Made by a program: the position numbers and the translations under genes. Positions 1-5,680 of a stretch of DNA of 13,299 bases are shown piece by piece. Below the pieces are notes generated by a model. It was not told the origin of the DNA and did no database searches. It saw nothing but the letters and a program-made list of their open reading frames with translations. The stretch spans positions 1 through 13,299 of the forward strand of contig DASSGA010000160.1 of assembly GCA_035693805.1 (NCBI GenBank). The letters are read 5' to 3'. Source of the DNA: Kaftiobacterium sp035693805 (GTDB lineage Bacteria; Sysuimicrobiota; Sysuimicrobiia; Sysuimicrobiales; Kaftiobacteriaceae). Position 1 is the first letter of the stretch. Each line of letters begins with the position of its first letter.

Positions 1-98
1 AGACCGGGATCCGCAAGCACCAGTCCGGCGAAGAGGTGCGTCTACGCGTGCGGCGTGCCACGGACGAGCTGCTGGAGATCACCGTCACTCGCCCGTAA
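1..98 (+). CDS. C-terminal end of a probable PDZ-domain protein (partial)
   Basis: An open frame enters from the left edge (first full codon at base 3) and stops at TAA 96-98, leaving 31 residues. The tail has the pattern SGEEVRLRVRR followed by a short beta strand, LLEITVTRP. This is how the last two strands of a PDZ domain usually end (a pG-x-V-x-L-x-V-R stretch, then a hydrophobic strand), as in HtrA-type or carboxy-terminal proteases and other PDZ adaptors. No catalytic part lies inside the window, so the full protein cannot be named. It is on the same strand as the DUF1697 gene, but 176 bases of repeat-rich DNA separate the two. The family call rests on one short stretch and is tentative. 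Confidence 0.4.
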   Translation, partial: TGIRKHQSGEEVRLRVRRATDELLEITVTRP

Positions 99-127
99 CC
101 GCCCTACTCGTTGGAGCAGATGGTGCC

Positions 128-197
128 GGCTAACAACTTGCTGCAGCCGACCCTCACTCGCTGCGCTCGTTCGGGCGGCTGGGCACGGGCGTTGGGC
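128..197 (+). other. attC-like (integron recombination site-like) element
   Basis: This 70-base imperfect palindrome lies 29 bases after the stop codon of the preceding gene. The outer boxes are GGCTAAC (128-134) and GTTGGGC (191-197). The right one fits the attC core GTTRRRY exactly, and the left one misses RYYYAAC at one base. The inner boxes CAGCCG (144-149) and CGGCTG (176-181) are exact complements. The two spacers between outer and inner boxes are both 9 bases. Length, box order and position just after a stop codon fit integron attC sites, but the spacers pair poorly and no integrase is in view. It could instead be a non-integron dispersed palindrome. Confidence 0.35.
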
Positions 198-211
198 AGA
201 CAAGAGGGCCG

Positions 212-250
212 GTGGATCAGTTTTCGGCCGGCCGAGTGGATCAGTTTTCG
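212..250. repeat. Two 15-base direct repeats, IS21-family-end-like
   Basis: The 15-mer GTGGATCAGTTTTCG occurs at 212-226 and again at 236-250, a 24-base period with a 9-base GC-rich spacer. Closely spaced copies of TGGATCAGTTTTCG-type sequence are what I recall from the ends of many IS21-family elements, where they are taken to be transposase binding sites. No istA or istB gene is present, so this would be an orphan end or relic. The family assignment is from memory. Confidence 0.45.
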
Positions 251-262
251 AGCGGCGCCAGC

Positions 263-268
263 AGGAGG
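263..268 (+). promoter_or_regulatory. Ribosome binding site of the DUF1697 gene
   Basis: AGGAGG lies 6 bases before a GTG at 275. It decides the start: an upstream in-frame GTG at 212 would translate through the direct repeats and has no such site. Confidence 0.75.
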
Positions 269-274
269 AAACGC

Positions 275-805
275 GTGGCACTCGTGGTTCTTCTGAGAGG
301 GGTCAACGTCGGCGGTCACAGGACCTTCCGACCTACCACGCTCGCCGAACAACTGAGGCACCTCGATGCCGTCAACATCGGCGCGGCGGGCACCTTCGTG
401 ATCGGGCGGTCAGTCGCCCAGGCGCAACTCCGGGCCGAATTGGCACGCAGGCTTCCCTTTGATGCCGAGATCATGATCTGCCAGGGCCGCGAGATTGTCA
501 GGCTGATGTCTCAGAATCCTTTCGCGGACCAGCCCGTGCGACCCGACATCGTCCGCTTCGTGAGCGTCCTGTCCAAACGCCCCCGCTCGGCGCCGGCGAC
601 GCCCATGAGCTTTCCTTCCAGCGGCAAGTGGCTGCTGAAGATCCTGGCGAGGGACAGCCGGTTCGTCTTCGGCGTGTACCGGCGCCACATGAAGGTCATC
701 AGCTACCTCGGCACGTTCGACCGGCTCTTTGGGGTCCCGGTCACCACGCGCAACTGGAATACCATCACCGCGATCGCCCGGGTGCTGGGTAACGGAGGGA
801 CCTAA
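275..805 (+). CDS. DUF1697 family protein
   Basis: The predicted protein has 176 residues, the usual size for DUF1697 (PF08002). The family signature is clear: N-terminal LVVLLRGVNVGG, a central NIGAAGTFV strand, the segment FPSSGKWLLKILARD, and the C-terminal RNWNTITAIA motif. The biochemical role of the family is not established; the proteins are small, cytoplasmic and widespread in bacteria. The GTG start at 275 is chosen because of the AGGAGG six bases upstream and because it places the conserved RGVN motif near the N-terminus, as in homologues. The gene stands alone, preceded by an IS-like repeat and an attC-like element and followed by about 420 non-coding bases. It may be a mobile or cassette-borne gene rather than part of a local operon. 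Confidence 0.88.
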   Translation: MALVVLLRGVNVGGHRTFRPTTLAEQLRHLDAVNIGAAGTFVIGRSVAQAQLRAELARRLPFDAEIMICQGREIVRLMSQNPFADQPVRPDIVRFVSVLSKRPRSAPATPMSFPSSGKWLLKILARDSRFVFGVYRRHMKVISYLGTFDRLFGVPVTTRNWNTITAIARVLGNGGT

Positions 806-1180
806 TCAACCGGCGAGCCGTCACCGGGCATCCAGACGACGTTCTCTCTCCGAGCACCCGGTGGGTCGCTCCAAGTGATGTTCGGAGATGGTGAGCGCGT
901 CGGTGGCAGATGGCGCTGCGTCGCCTTCATCGTGGATGATCGGCCACCTGCGCCGGCTCCATCGCGCGATGCCCCGCCGTCTGCCGATCCGGTGTCATCG
1001 AAGGCGCCGACCCAGACTGGCTCTCGAAGATCGATGCCGGGAGCTGCTGCCCAACCGGCCGTTGCAGCTGACGGCACGCGCGATCTACGTTGATCCACTG
1101 TGCTCCGCAAGTGCCGGTGGCGACAGCACGACACAAAATCCAAGTGCCGCGAGTTCGAGCAAGCAATTCCCCTGGAGAAG
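806..1180. other. Non-coding stretch, no credible gene
   Basis: Between the DUF1697 stop and the structured region before the tRNA, I see no reading frame with a recognisable protein, a good ribosome binding site or family-like composition. The open frames present are arginine-, serine- and alanine-rich random-type translations, and one runs into the tRNA. The only item of note inside is the half-site at 1049-1095, listed separately. Confidence 0.6.
1049..1095 (+). other. Half-site similar to the attC-like element at 128-197
   Basis: It begins with GCCCAAC (1049-1055), a perfect RYYYAAC box, and then has TGCAGCTGAC at the same distance as TGCAGCCGAC in the upstream element. Both copies share the pattern AAC-N5-G-N-TGCAGC-Y-GAC. 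The right half is weak: GTTGATC (1089-1095) departs from GTTRRRY, and no complementary inner box is present. It may be a decayed copy of the same repeat. Confidence 0.25.
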
Positions 1181-1226
1181 GTTCGAAGAGCGAAGTGTGC
1201 CCGGGCAGGTAGGACTATCTTCGAAC
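1181..1226. repeat. Nested inverted repeat next to the tRNA 3' end
   Basis: GTTCGAAGA (1181-1189) and TCTTCGAAC (1218-1226) are perfect 9-base inverted repeats. Between them sits a perfect 10-base palindrome, TGCCCGGGCA (1198-1207). The structure starts 3 bases beyond the tRNA CCA end on the minus strand, so it could act in tRNA 3' processing or termination. The minus strand has no run of T after the stem, so it is not a standard intrinsic terminator. A site for a DNA-binding protein is equally possible. Confidence 0.35.
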
Positions 1227-1228
1227 GC

Positions 1229-1303
1229 TGGCTCCGCGGGTAGGATTCGAACCTACAACCCTCCGGTTAACAGCCGGACGCTCTACCGTTGAGCTACCGC
1301 GGA
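1229..1303 (-). tRNA. tRNA-Asn (anticodon GTT)
   Basis: Read on the minus strand, the gene folds into a full cloverleaf. The acceptor stem TCCGCGG pairs with CCGCGGA, the discriminator base is G, and the CCA end is encoded (1229-1231). The anticodon stem TCCGG/CCGGA encloses the loop CTGTTAA, giving anticodon GTT (plus-strand AAC at 1269-1271), which reads asparagine codons. The T arm contains GGTTCGAATCC. It is 72 bases long without CCA and has no intron. Its promoter lies directly upstream. Confidence 0.96.
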
Positions 1304-1326
1304 ACGGTTGCGTTGCAGCACCCTCA

Positions 1327-1355
1327 ATTGTAGGGATGCCCCACAAGGGTGTCAA
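1327..1355 (-). promoter_or_regulatory. Sigma-70 promoter of the tRNA-Asn gene
   Basis: On the minus strand TTGACA (1350-1355) is a perfect -35 box and TACAAT (1327-1332) a one-mismatch -10 box, separated by exactly 17 bases. The expected start point near 1320 leaves a leader of about 17 bases before the tRNA at 1303. This is close to consensus, as expected for a stable-RNA gene. Confidence 0.88.
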
Positions 1356-1364
1356 TCAAGGCGG

Positions 1365-1460
1365 TCAGGGGTCGAAGCGGCCCATGAAGTGATCGGTTGC
1401 GCCGGGACGCGTCAGCTCGTAGATGGCGAGGCGCTGGCCTCCTTTGGCGGTGAACGTACA
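1365..1460 (-). pseudogene. C-terminal gene fragment, family not identified
   Basis: In the frame that ends at TGA 1365-1367, the last 31 codons give a protein-like tail containing GGQRLAIYELTRPG, then DHFMGRFDP and the stop. Alternation of hydrophobic and polar residues, an LAIYELTRP strand and an H-F-x-G-R ending look like the real C-terminus of a small alpha/beta protein. I cannot name the family. No start codon or N-terminal part exists: upstream of about 1460 the DNA belongs to a different gene fragment in another frame. The stop lies only about 10 bases from the -35 box of the tRNA promoter. It is probably a remnant of a gene that once ended here. Confidence 0.4.
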
Positions 1461-1461
1461 G

Positions 1462-1572
1462 CAGGGTCCGTGCGGGATCCCGGGTGCCCATCATCACGTC
1501 GTGGTGAAGCTCCACAAGCCGGGCCGCGATGGTCCTTCCAACGATTCCCGTGCCAAGGACGCCGTAGCGCAA
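1462..1572 (-). pseudogene. N-terminal fragment of an NAD(P)-binding F420-dependent oxidoreductase
   Basis: Starting at TTG 1572, the first 37 codons match the start of NADP/F420-type oxidoreductases (PF03807 family). They give a first beta strand with the dinucleotide-binding motif GVLGTGIVGRTIA (GxGxxG), a helix ending LVELHHDV, and then MMGTRDPARTL, the usual second strand with a nucleotide-selecting S/T-R. Family members have about 200 residues, and here the similarity stops abruptly near 1462. The same frame runs on to a stop at 1324 as arginine- and proline-rich sequence with no family likeness, while another frame carries an unrelated C-terminus. It lies 26 bases after the stop of the TIM-barrel gene on the same strand, so it may once have been the next gene. 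No ribosome binding site is evident. Confidence 0.5.
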
Positions 1573-1598
1573 CTGGACACATCATCTCGACTGTTGCG

Positions 1599-2282
1599 TT
1601 ATGGCTGCTGGAACGCCCGGAGCCGGTCGATCTCTTCCCGGAATGCCGCCGTGGCGCGGGCGAGCGGGACCGGGGTGGTCCCCGTGACGATGGCGCCGAT
1701 CATCAGCGCCGTCACCTGAGGGATCTCGAAGTACCGGGGCACGTCCGCCGGGCGGACGGCGCGCTGCGTGGGGACGATGAGATGCTTCCGGGTGACCTCG
1801 CCGACGTGCCGGAGGATCGTGAAGTCGCCGTCGTGCACCGGCTTCCGGTAGCCCTCGGGCGGCACGACCGCGGCCTCCACCCAGTCCCCCGGCAGATCGC
1901 GCGCCCGGGCAAGATAGCGCTCCTCCGACGAATGCGGCAGAGCGGGCACCACCGGGATGCCGGCCTCGTAGAGGTGCGGCTGGATCGTGTCGATGAACGC
2001 ATCGAGGAAGGCAAACCCAAGCCGCCGGATGTCGGGGATGTCGTCCTTGGTGAGCATCTGGACTTCCCCCGGCACGAGACCGGTGGGAAGGCCGACGGCC
2101 AGGATCTGCTCGAGCCGCGGTCGCTCTTCCGCCAGGGATCCGAAGAGAGTTCCGGATGCGAGATGCCGGACGTTGACGTGGACCTTGAGCACGTCGGCCC
2201 CGCCGTCGCGGGCGGCGCGGGCCAGGGCCGGATCGTTGCGCGGCAGGCTGACGATGAGCAGCGGCCGGCGGTCGGGGATCAC
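1599..2282 (-). CDS. Putative TIM-barrel protein of unknown function, last gene of the operon
   Basis: The predicted protein has 227 residues, no signal peptide and no membrane segment. It looks like a compact beta/alpha barrel: strand 1 PLLIVSLP (7-14), strand 2 GADVLKVHVNV (28-38) with a lysine typical of Schiff-base or phosphate-sugar barrels, GLPTGLVPG (64-72), GIPVVPALPHS (108-118), and a last strand ALMIGAIVTGTTP (192-204). That last strand resembles the phosphate-binding strand 8 of ribulose-phosphate-binding barrels such as NanE, PcrB or ThiG. The GTG start at 2282 overlaps the upstream stop in GTGA, which implies translational coupling; an AAGGAGC lies about 12 bases upstream. In an amino-sugar operon an epimerase, aldolase or isomerase role is attractive, but I do not recognise the exact family. 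Confidence 0.7.
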   Translation of the reverse strand: MIPDRRPLLIVSLPRNDPALARAARDGGADVLKVHVNVRHLASGTLFGSLAEERPRLEQILAVGLPTGLVPGEVQMLTKDDIPDIRRLGFAFLDAFIDTIQPHLYEAGIPVVPALPHSSEERYLARARDLPGDWVEAAVVPPEGYRKPVHDGDFTILRHVGEVTRKHLIVPTQRAVRPADVPRYFEIPQVTALMIGAIVTGTTPVPLARATAAFREEIDRLRAFQQP

Positions 2283-3106
2283 GGGGGCAGGAACGCTCCT
2301 TGTTCGCGCAGCTTCCGGCGAAGCTCGGCGACATCGACCTCGGCAGGCTTCGTGCCGGCACGGGCCGCCATCGCGGCCGCAATGCCCGCGCCCTGGCCGA
2401 TGGCCATCGCGATGGCCGAGACCCGGAAGGCGGCGAACGCCTCGTGCGTCGCCGAGATGCAGCGCCCGGCCGTGAGCACGTTGTGCAATCCGCGCGGGAG
2501 CAGACAGCGGTAGGGAATGGTGTAGTATTCGCCCGCGGGAAGACGCTTCGCGGTGAGCCGCATCGACACGGGATCGTGCAGGTCGACGGGGTAACCACCG
2601 CAGGCCACGGCATCGGGGAACTTGACGCCCCCCAGGATGTCCTCCTGCTGCAGCACATACGCCCCAAGCACGCGGCGCGTTTCACGCACGCCGATCTGTG
2701 CGGGCGTCTCTACCAGGAACGCGTCGCGGAATCCCGGCACTCGGCCTCGCAAGAAGTCCACGACCTCGTATGCCTGCCGGCGTCCCTCCATCTCGGCACG
2801 GATCATGTCGGCGCCGCGAATGCCGACGACCCCGGTGACCCGGGTGGTGTTCACGACGGCTTCGCCGGGCCGGATACCTTCGAAAACGAGCAGGCGGTCA
2901 CGGGGCACCGTCCACTCCCCCTGCTCCCGCGCCCGCGCGACCAGGCTCTTGAAACCGGCAAAGCCGCGGATCGGCAGGCGCCGCAGCCACTCGATGTCGA
3001 TCCGCTCATGCACGCCCTGGCCGTGCTGCAGCTCATCATCGTGCTCCGCGAAGTACGCCATCACGGCGTCCCAGTTCACGCCGGACAGCCGGAACATCAA
3101 GGTCAT
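2279..3106 (-). CDS. FAD-dependent oxidoreductase, C-terminal part (after in-frame TAG)
   Basis: These 275 codons continue in the same frame as the N-terminal part at 3125-3646. Six codons (D-G-I-P-Q-P) lie between the TAG and the ATG at 3106. The sequence from there, beginning MTLMFRLSGV, is the middle of the FAD_oxidored family (PF12831), where DG-x-x-QP-M-T-L-M-F-R is conserved, so this ATG is an internal methionine of the original protein. The end carries GLHNVLTAGRCISATHEAFAAFRV and AMAIGQGAG, which form the C-terminal FAD-contacting segment. The reading frame is intact with no further damage. It ends at TGA 2279-2281, overlapping the next GTG by 4 bases. Alone it lacks the dinucleotide fold and cannot bind FAD normally. 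Confidence 0.85.
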   Translation of the reverse strand: MTLMFRLSGVNWDAVMAYFAEHDDELQHGQGVHERIDIEWLRRLPIRGFAGFKSLVARAREQGEWTVPRDRLLVFEGIRPGEAVVNTTRVTGVVGIRGADMIRAEMEGRRQAYEVVDFLRGRVPGFRDAFLVETPAQIGVRETRRVLGAYVLQQEDILGGVKFPDAVACGGYPVDLHDPVSMRLTAKRLPAGEYYTIPYRCLLPRGLHNVLTAGRCISATHEAFAAFRVSAIAMAIGQGAGIAAAMAARAGTKPAEVDVAELRRKLREQGAFLPP

Positions 3107-3124
3107 GGGCTGGGGGATGCCGTC

Positions 3125-3646
3125 CTACGCGCGGCCGATCTCGAACGAGGCACCCGCTGAAGCGCAGAGGTCGCCGTCCCCGGACGCATCGACGTACACA
3201 GGGGCGGTGAGCGTCTTCACGCCGTCTTTCTGCCAGACACGGACCGAGCGGACGGCGCCATCCGCCGCGTCCGCTCCAAGGAGCAGACTATGCAGCCACA
3301 CGTCCACACCGGCTTGGACGGCTGTCTCGAGCAGCACGCGCTTCAGGCCCTCGTAGTCGAACGGTGTGACCGTGTAGCAAAAGTCGATCGGGTCCGGCAC
3401 GTGACCGGGGGAGAGACCGAGGCGCTGCAGCCGCTCGATGATCTCCTGCGGGATGCCCCGCACCACCTGGAGATCGCCCGCGTGGAACCCCATGATGGGG
3501 GCGACCATCGCCGCCGTGAGGGCGCCCCCGAGGAAGCCGTAGCGCTCGATGAGCGCTACCTTCGCGCCCGCGCGTGCCGCCGCCACCGCCGCCACCGTTC
3601 CCGCGGGACCGCCCCCGGTGACGATGACGTCGTAACGGTCGCTCAT
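3125..3646 (-). CDS. FAD-dependent oxidoreductase, N-terminal part (ends at in-frame TAG)
   Basis: This is the first 173 codons of a flavoprotein of about 455 residues in the FAD_oxidored (PF12831) family. The Rossmann motif GGGPAG is at residues 11-16, E34 ends the second strand to bind the FAD ribose, and YVDASGDGDL is the second conserved FAD motif. Codon 174 is TAG (3125-3127), where family members have a coding residue in a GR-x-x-DG stretch. A single base change (for example GAG or CAG to TAG) would explain it. The downstream frame stays open, so the lesion is recent, a sequencing error, or read through. The ATG at 3646 overlaps the preceding TGA in ATGA. The substrate is unknown; oxidation of a sugar or sugar derivative would suit the operon. 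Confidence 0.88.
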   Translation of the reverse strand: MSDRYDVIVTGGGPAGTVAAVAAARAGAKVALIERYGFLGGALTAAMVAPIMGFHAGDLQVVRGIPQEIIERLQRLGLSPGHVPDPIDFCYTVTPFDYEGLKRVLLETAVQAGVDVWLHSLLLGADAADGAVRSVRVWQKDGVKTLTAPVYVDASGDGDLCASAGASFEIGRA

Positions 3647-5679
3647 CGCCGGACCACGCCGGCCAGCGCCTCGACCGACCGGATGAATTCCGTCTTGGCG
3701 AAAGTGTAGTCGATGCCGCCCTGGTGCTCGCGGGCGATCTGCTTCTTGAGGTCGCCGTATTCTCTCGCCTTGTCCGGGTGGGCCCGGAGGTAGTCACGGA
3801 ACCGGAGGTGCCGCGTCCAGAGATCGCCGCCGTGCGTCACCGCGTGAAGGTGATGGGTGTTCATTCCGTCGGGCCGACGCCGGCGGAAGAAGCGCCGGAG
3901 GGGCATCGAGATCTCCCAGTCAGGATTGTACTCGTACCCGATGGCCACGAGCGGCTCGATGATCCGGTCCAGGTCATCAGCGTTCACGCCGAGCATGATG
4001 TCGAGGATGGGCTTTGCGGCGAGCCCCGGCACGGACGTGCTGCCGACGTGCTCGATGCCGCGGAGCATCGGTCCGAGCGCCCGCGCGATGGCCGAGCGGT
4101 CTTCCTCATACGCCTGCGGCCAGCGGGGGTCATAGTCCGCGACCACGATTCCCTGGCGCACGCGGCCCGCCGGGACAACATCGAGGGCGATGCGGACCTC
4201 GAACAGCCGGTGCCAGGGAAACGTGACCTGCTGCACCGTCACCGGATGGTGCGCGAACGACCGCTGAAGTCGCGCGAGCGCGTCGTCCTGCAGACGCGCG
4301 AGTGCCAGGTGTTCGGCCTCAGCCTCATGCTCCCCAAGATCCGACGGGGCCCCTTCCTGCTGCTCTATCCACGACCGCAGGTGCGGCCGGACCACGGACT
4401 GGTAGCCCCAGTCATCGAGGATCCGGCGGAAGAGGGCGGGACGGTATCGTCGGTCGCTCCCGGGCACGGTGTTCGCACGCAGATGATGCGCGACCACGGC
4501 CTGGGCGAGCACGGACCCGATAGCGTTGGATGACGTGTTCCAGCCGGCGTAGGCCACGATCCCGGCGCACCTCGGCTCGCCCAGCAGCCGGCCGACGAGC
4601 TCCCGGTCGCCCCCATTGGCGAAGCGGACGTCGGCGAGGGCGACGACGCGCTCCTCCCGCGCGGCGGAGCGGACCGTCCGCAGGATGGGGCCGACCGCAT
4701 CCAGGACGCTCCGCTCGTCGCCCTGGTCCACCGCCTCGTGCTGGCGCTCCTCGAAGTTGTGCACCCACAGCACGACATCGGGATCGTCCTCGGTGGACAC
4801 GCACCCCGTACTCGCGATGTGCTCGGCGACGGTCGTCGACAGCGGCCTGGCTTCATAGAGGGGGACGGCGTCGGACGTCCAGGGGAATGTGTAGAGCACA
4901 CGGACGGTCGGCGACCGGTGAGTCAGGTCGTTCAGCCAGCGGGCGAGCAGGCGGGCGCTCAGCTCGTCGGCGCCGCTCGTCAGCAGTACGTTGGACGCCG
5001 TGGTGGCGGCGACCTGGGCCTGGAGCGCAGCACGTTCGAGCTCGGAGAGACTGCCGGGGGATGCGTCATCCTGACCGATGAGCACCCATCGGAAGGTGCC
5101 TCGAGATGCCGCGGTGATGAGCCGGGTGTTGAGGGTCAGATGGCGCCCTCGATGATGACGGACCGCGGCCCGGACGTGCTCGGGGAGGTCTGCCGCCTGC
5201 AGCGCGCCTTCCATCGCCCCGATCCCCGGCGCCTGGTGTGTCCATGGCGTGTTCGCAGCGGCGGTCCTGAGCGCATCGCCGTAGGCGGCCCAGTAAGGTG
5301 CGTCCTCATCGGTCGCGACGACCGGCGTCCGCGGGATGACCGCGGAGAGATACGTGGGGAGGTGCGAGGGGAGGGCGGTGAGCCGCTCCAGATATGGCGC
5401 GATCTCCTCGAGCTCCGCGTCGCTCGTCCGCGAGGCCACGAGCCCGCCGAAACAGAGCATCTCGACGGACGCGATCAATGCCGTCGCGTCCGCGGTCCCT
5501 CCCTCCACCTCGAGCCACTGCCAGATCTCCTCCACCTCACCCGGCCGGAACCGGTCGCCGAGCAGGGCCCGGTCCGGGGTCCGGACATCCACGCCGGCCG
5601 CGCCGGCCAGCTCCACGACCATGTCGAACGTCACAGGCCGGTCGTCGAGGGGGACGAAGAGCAGCACGGGGTGGGCCAT
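3643..5679 (-). CDS. DUF4127 protein with C-terminal GrpB (UPF0157) nucleotidyltransferase-like domain
   Basis: This is a 678-residue two-domain protein. Residues 1 to about 505 are DUF4127 (PF13552), with N-terminal VLLFVPLDDRPVTFD, the middle motif ALADVRFANGGD, AYAGWNTSSNAIG, and the terminal FPWHRLFEV. The family is often found beside sugar transport and hydrolase genes, and its reaction is unknown to me. Residues from about 512 to the end are a complete GrpB domain: YDPRWPQAYEED, then IEHVGSTSVPG (GS at 546-547) and KPILDI (D560), the G-S and D pattern of nucleotidyltransferases. GrpB is normally a stand-alone protein of about 170 residues or is joined to CoaE. No stop or shift is seen at the junction, though a GTG near it might allow a separate product. 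There is no signal peptide. The ATG follows the permease stop by one base. Confidence 0.88.
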   Translation of the reverse strand: MAHPVLLFVPLDDRPVTFDMVVELAGAAGVDVRTPDRALLGDRFRPGEVEEIWQWLEVEGGTADATALIASVEMLCFGGLVASRTSDAELEEIAPYLERLTALPSHLPTYLSAVIPRTPVVATDEDAPYWAAYGDALRTAAANTPWTHQAPGIGAMEGALQAADLPEHVRAAVRHHRGRHLTLNTRLITAASRGTFRWVLIGQDDASPGSLSELERAALQAQVAATTASNVLLTSGADELSARLLARWLNDLTHRSPTVRVLYTFPWTSDAVPLYEARPLSTTVAEHIASTGCVSTEDDPDVVLWVHNFEERQHEAVDQGDERSVLDAVGPILRTVRSAAREERVVALADVRFANGGDRELVGRLLGEPRCAGIVAYAGWNTSSNAIGSVLAQAVVAHHLRANTVPGSDRRYRPALFRRILDDWGYQSVVRPHLRSWIEQQEGAPSDLGEHEAEAEHLALARLQDDALARLQRSFAHHPVTVQQVTFPWHRLFEVRIALDVVPAGRVRQGIVVADYDPRWPQAYEEDRSAIARALGPMLRGIEHVGSTSVPGLAAKPILDIMLGVNADDLDRIIEPLVAIGYEYNPDWEISMPLRRFFRRRRPDGMNTHHLHAVTHGGDLWTRHLRFRDYLRAHPDKAREYGDLKKQIAREHQGGIDYTFAKTEFIRSVEALAGVVRR

Positions 5680-5680
5680 C

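Noticed and set aside
1181..1226. Standard rho-independent terminator for the tRNA
   Set aside because: The inverted repeat has a 28-base loop and no T-tract on the minus strand.
875..1292. Small plus-strand open frames between DUF1697 and the tRNA
   Set aside because: There is no ribosome binding site, the composition is random-like, and one continues through the tRNA gene.
1308..2513. Plus-strand open frame of 401 codons across the tRNA promoter and two minus-strand genes
   Set aside because: Its translation is low-complexity and charged, and it crosses the strong minus-strand tRNA promoter. The minus-strand genes explain the region.
3125..3127. Genome-wide recoding of TAG as an amino acid
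   Set aside because: The substrate-binding protein of the same operon ends with TAG (9535-9537) exactly where the family C-terminus is expected, so TAG works as a stop here.
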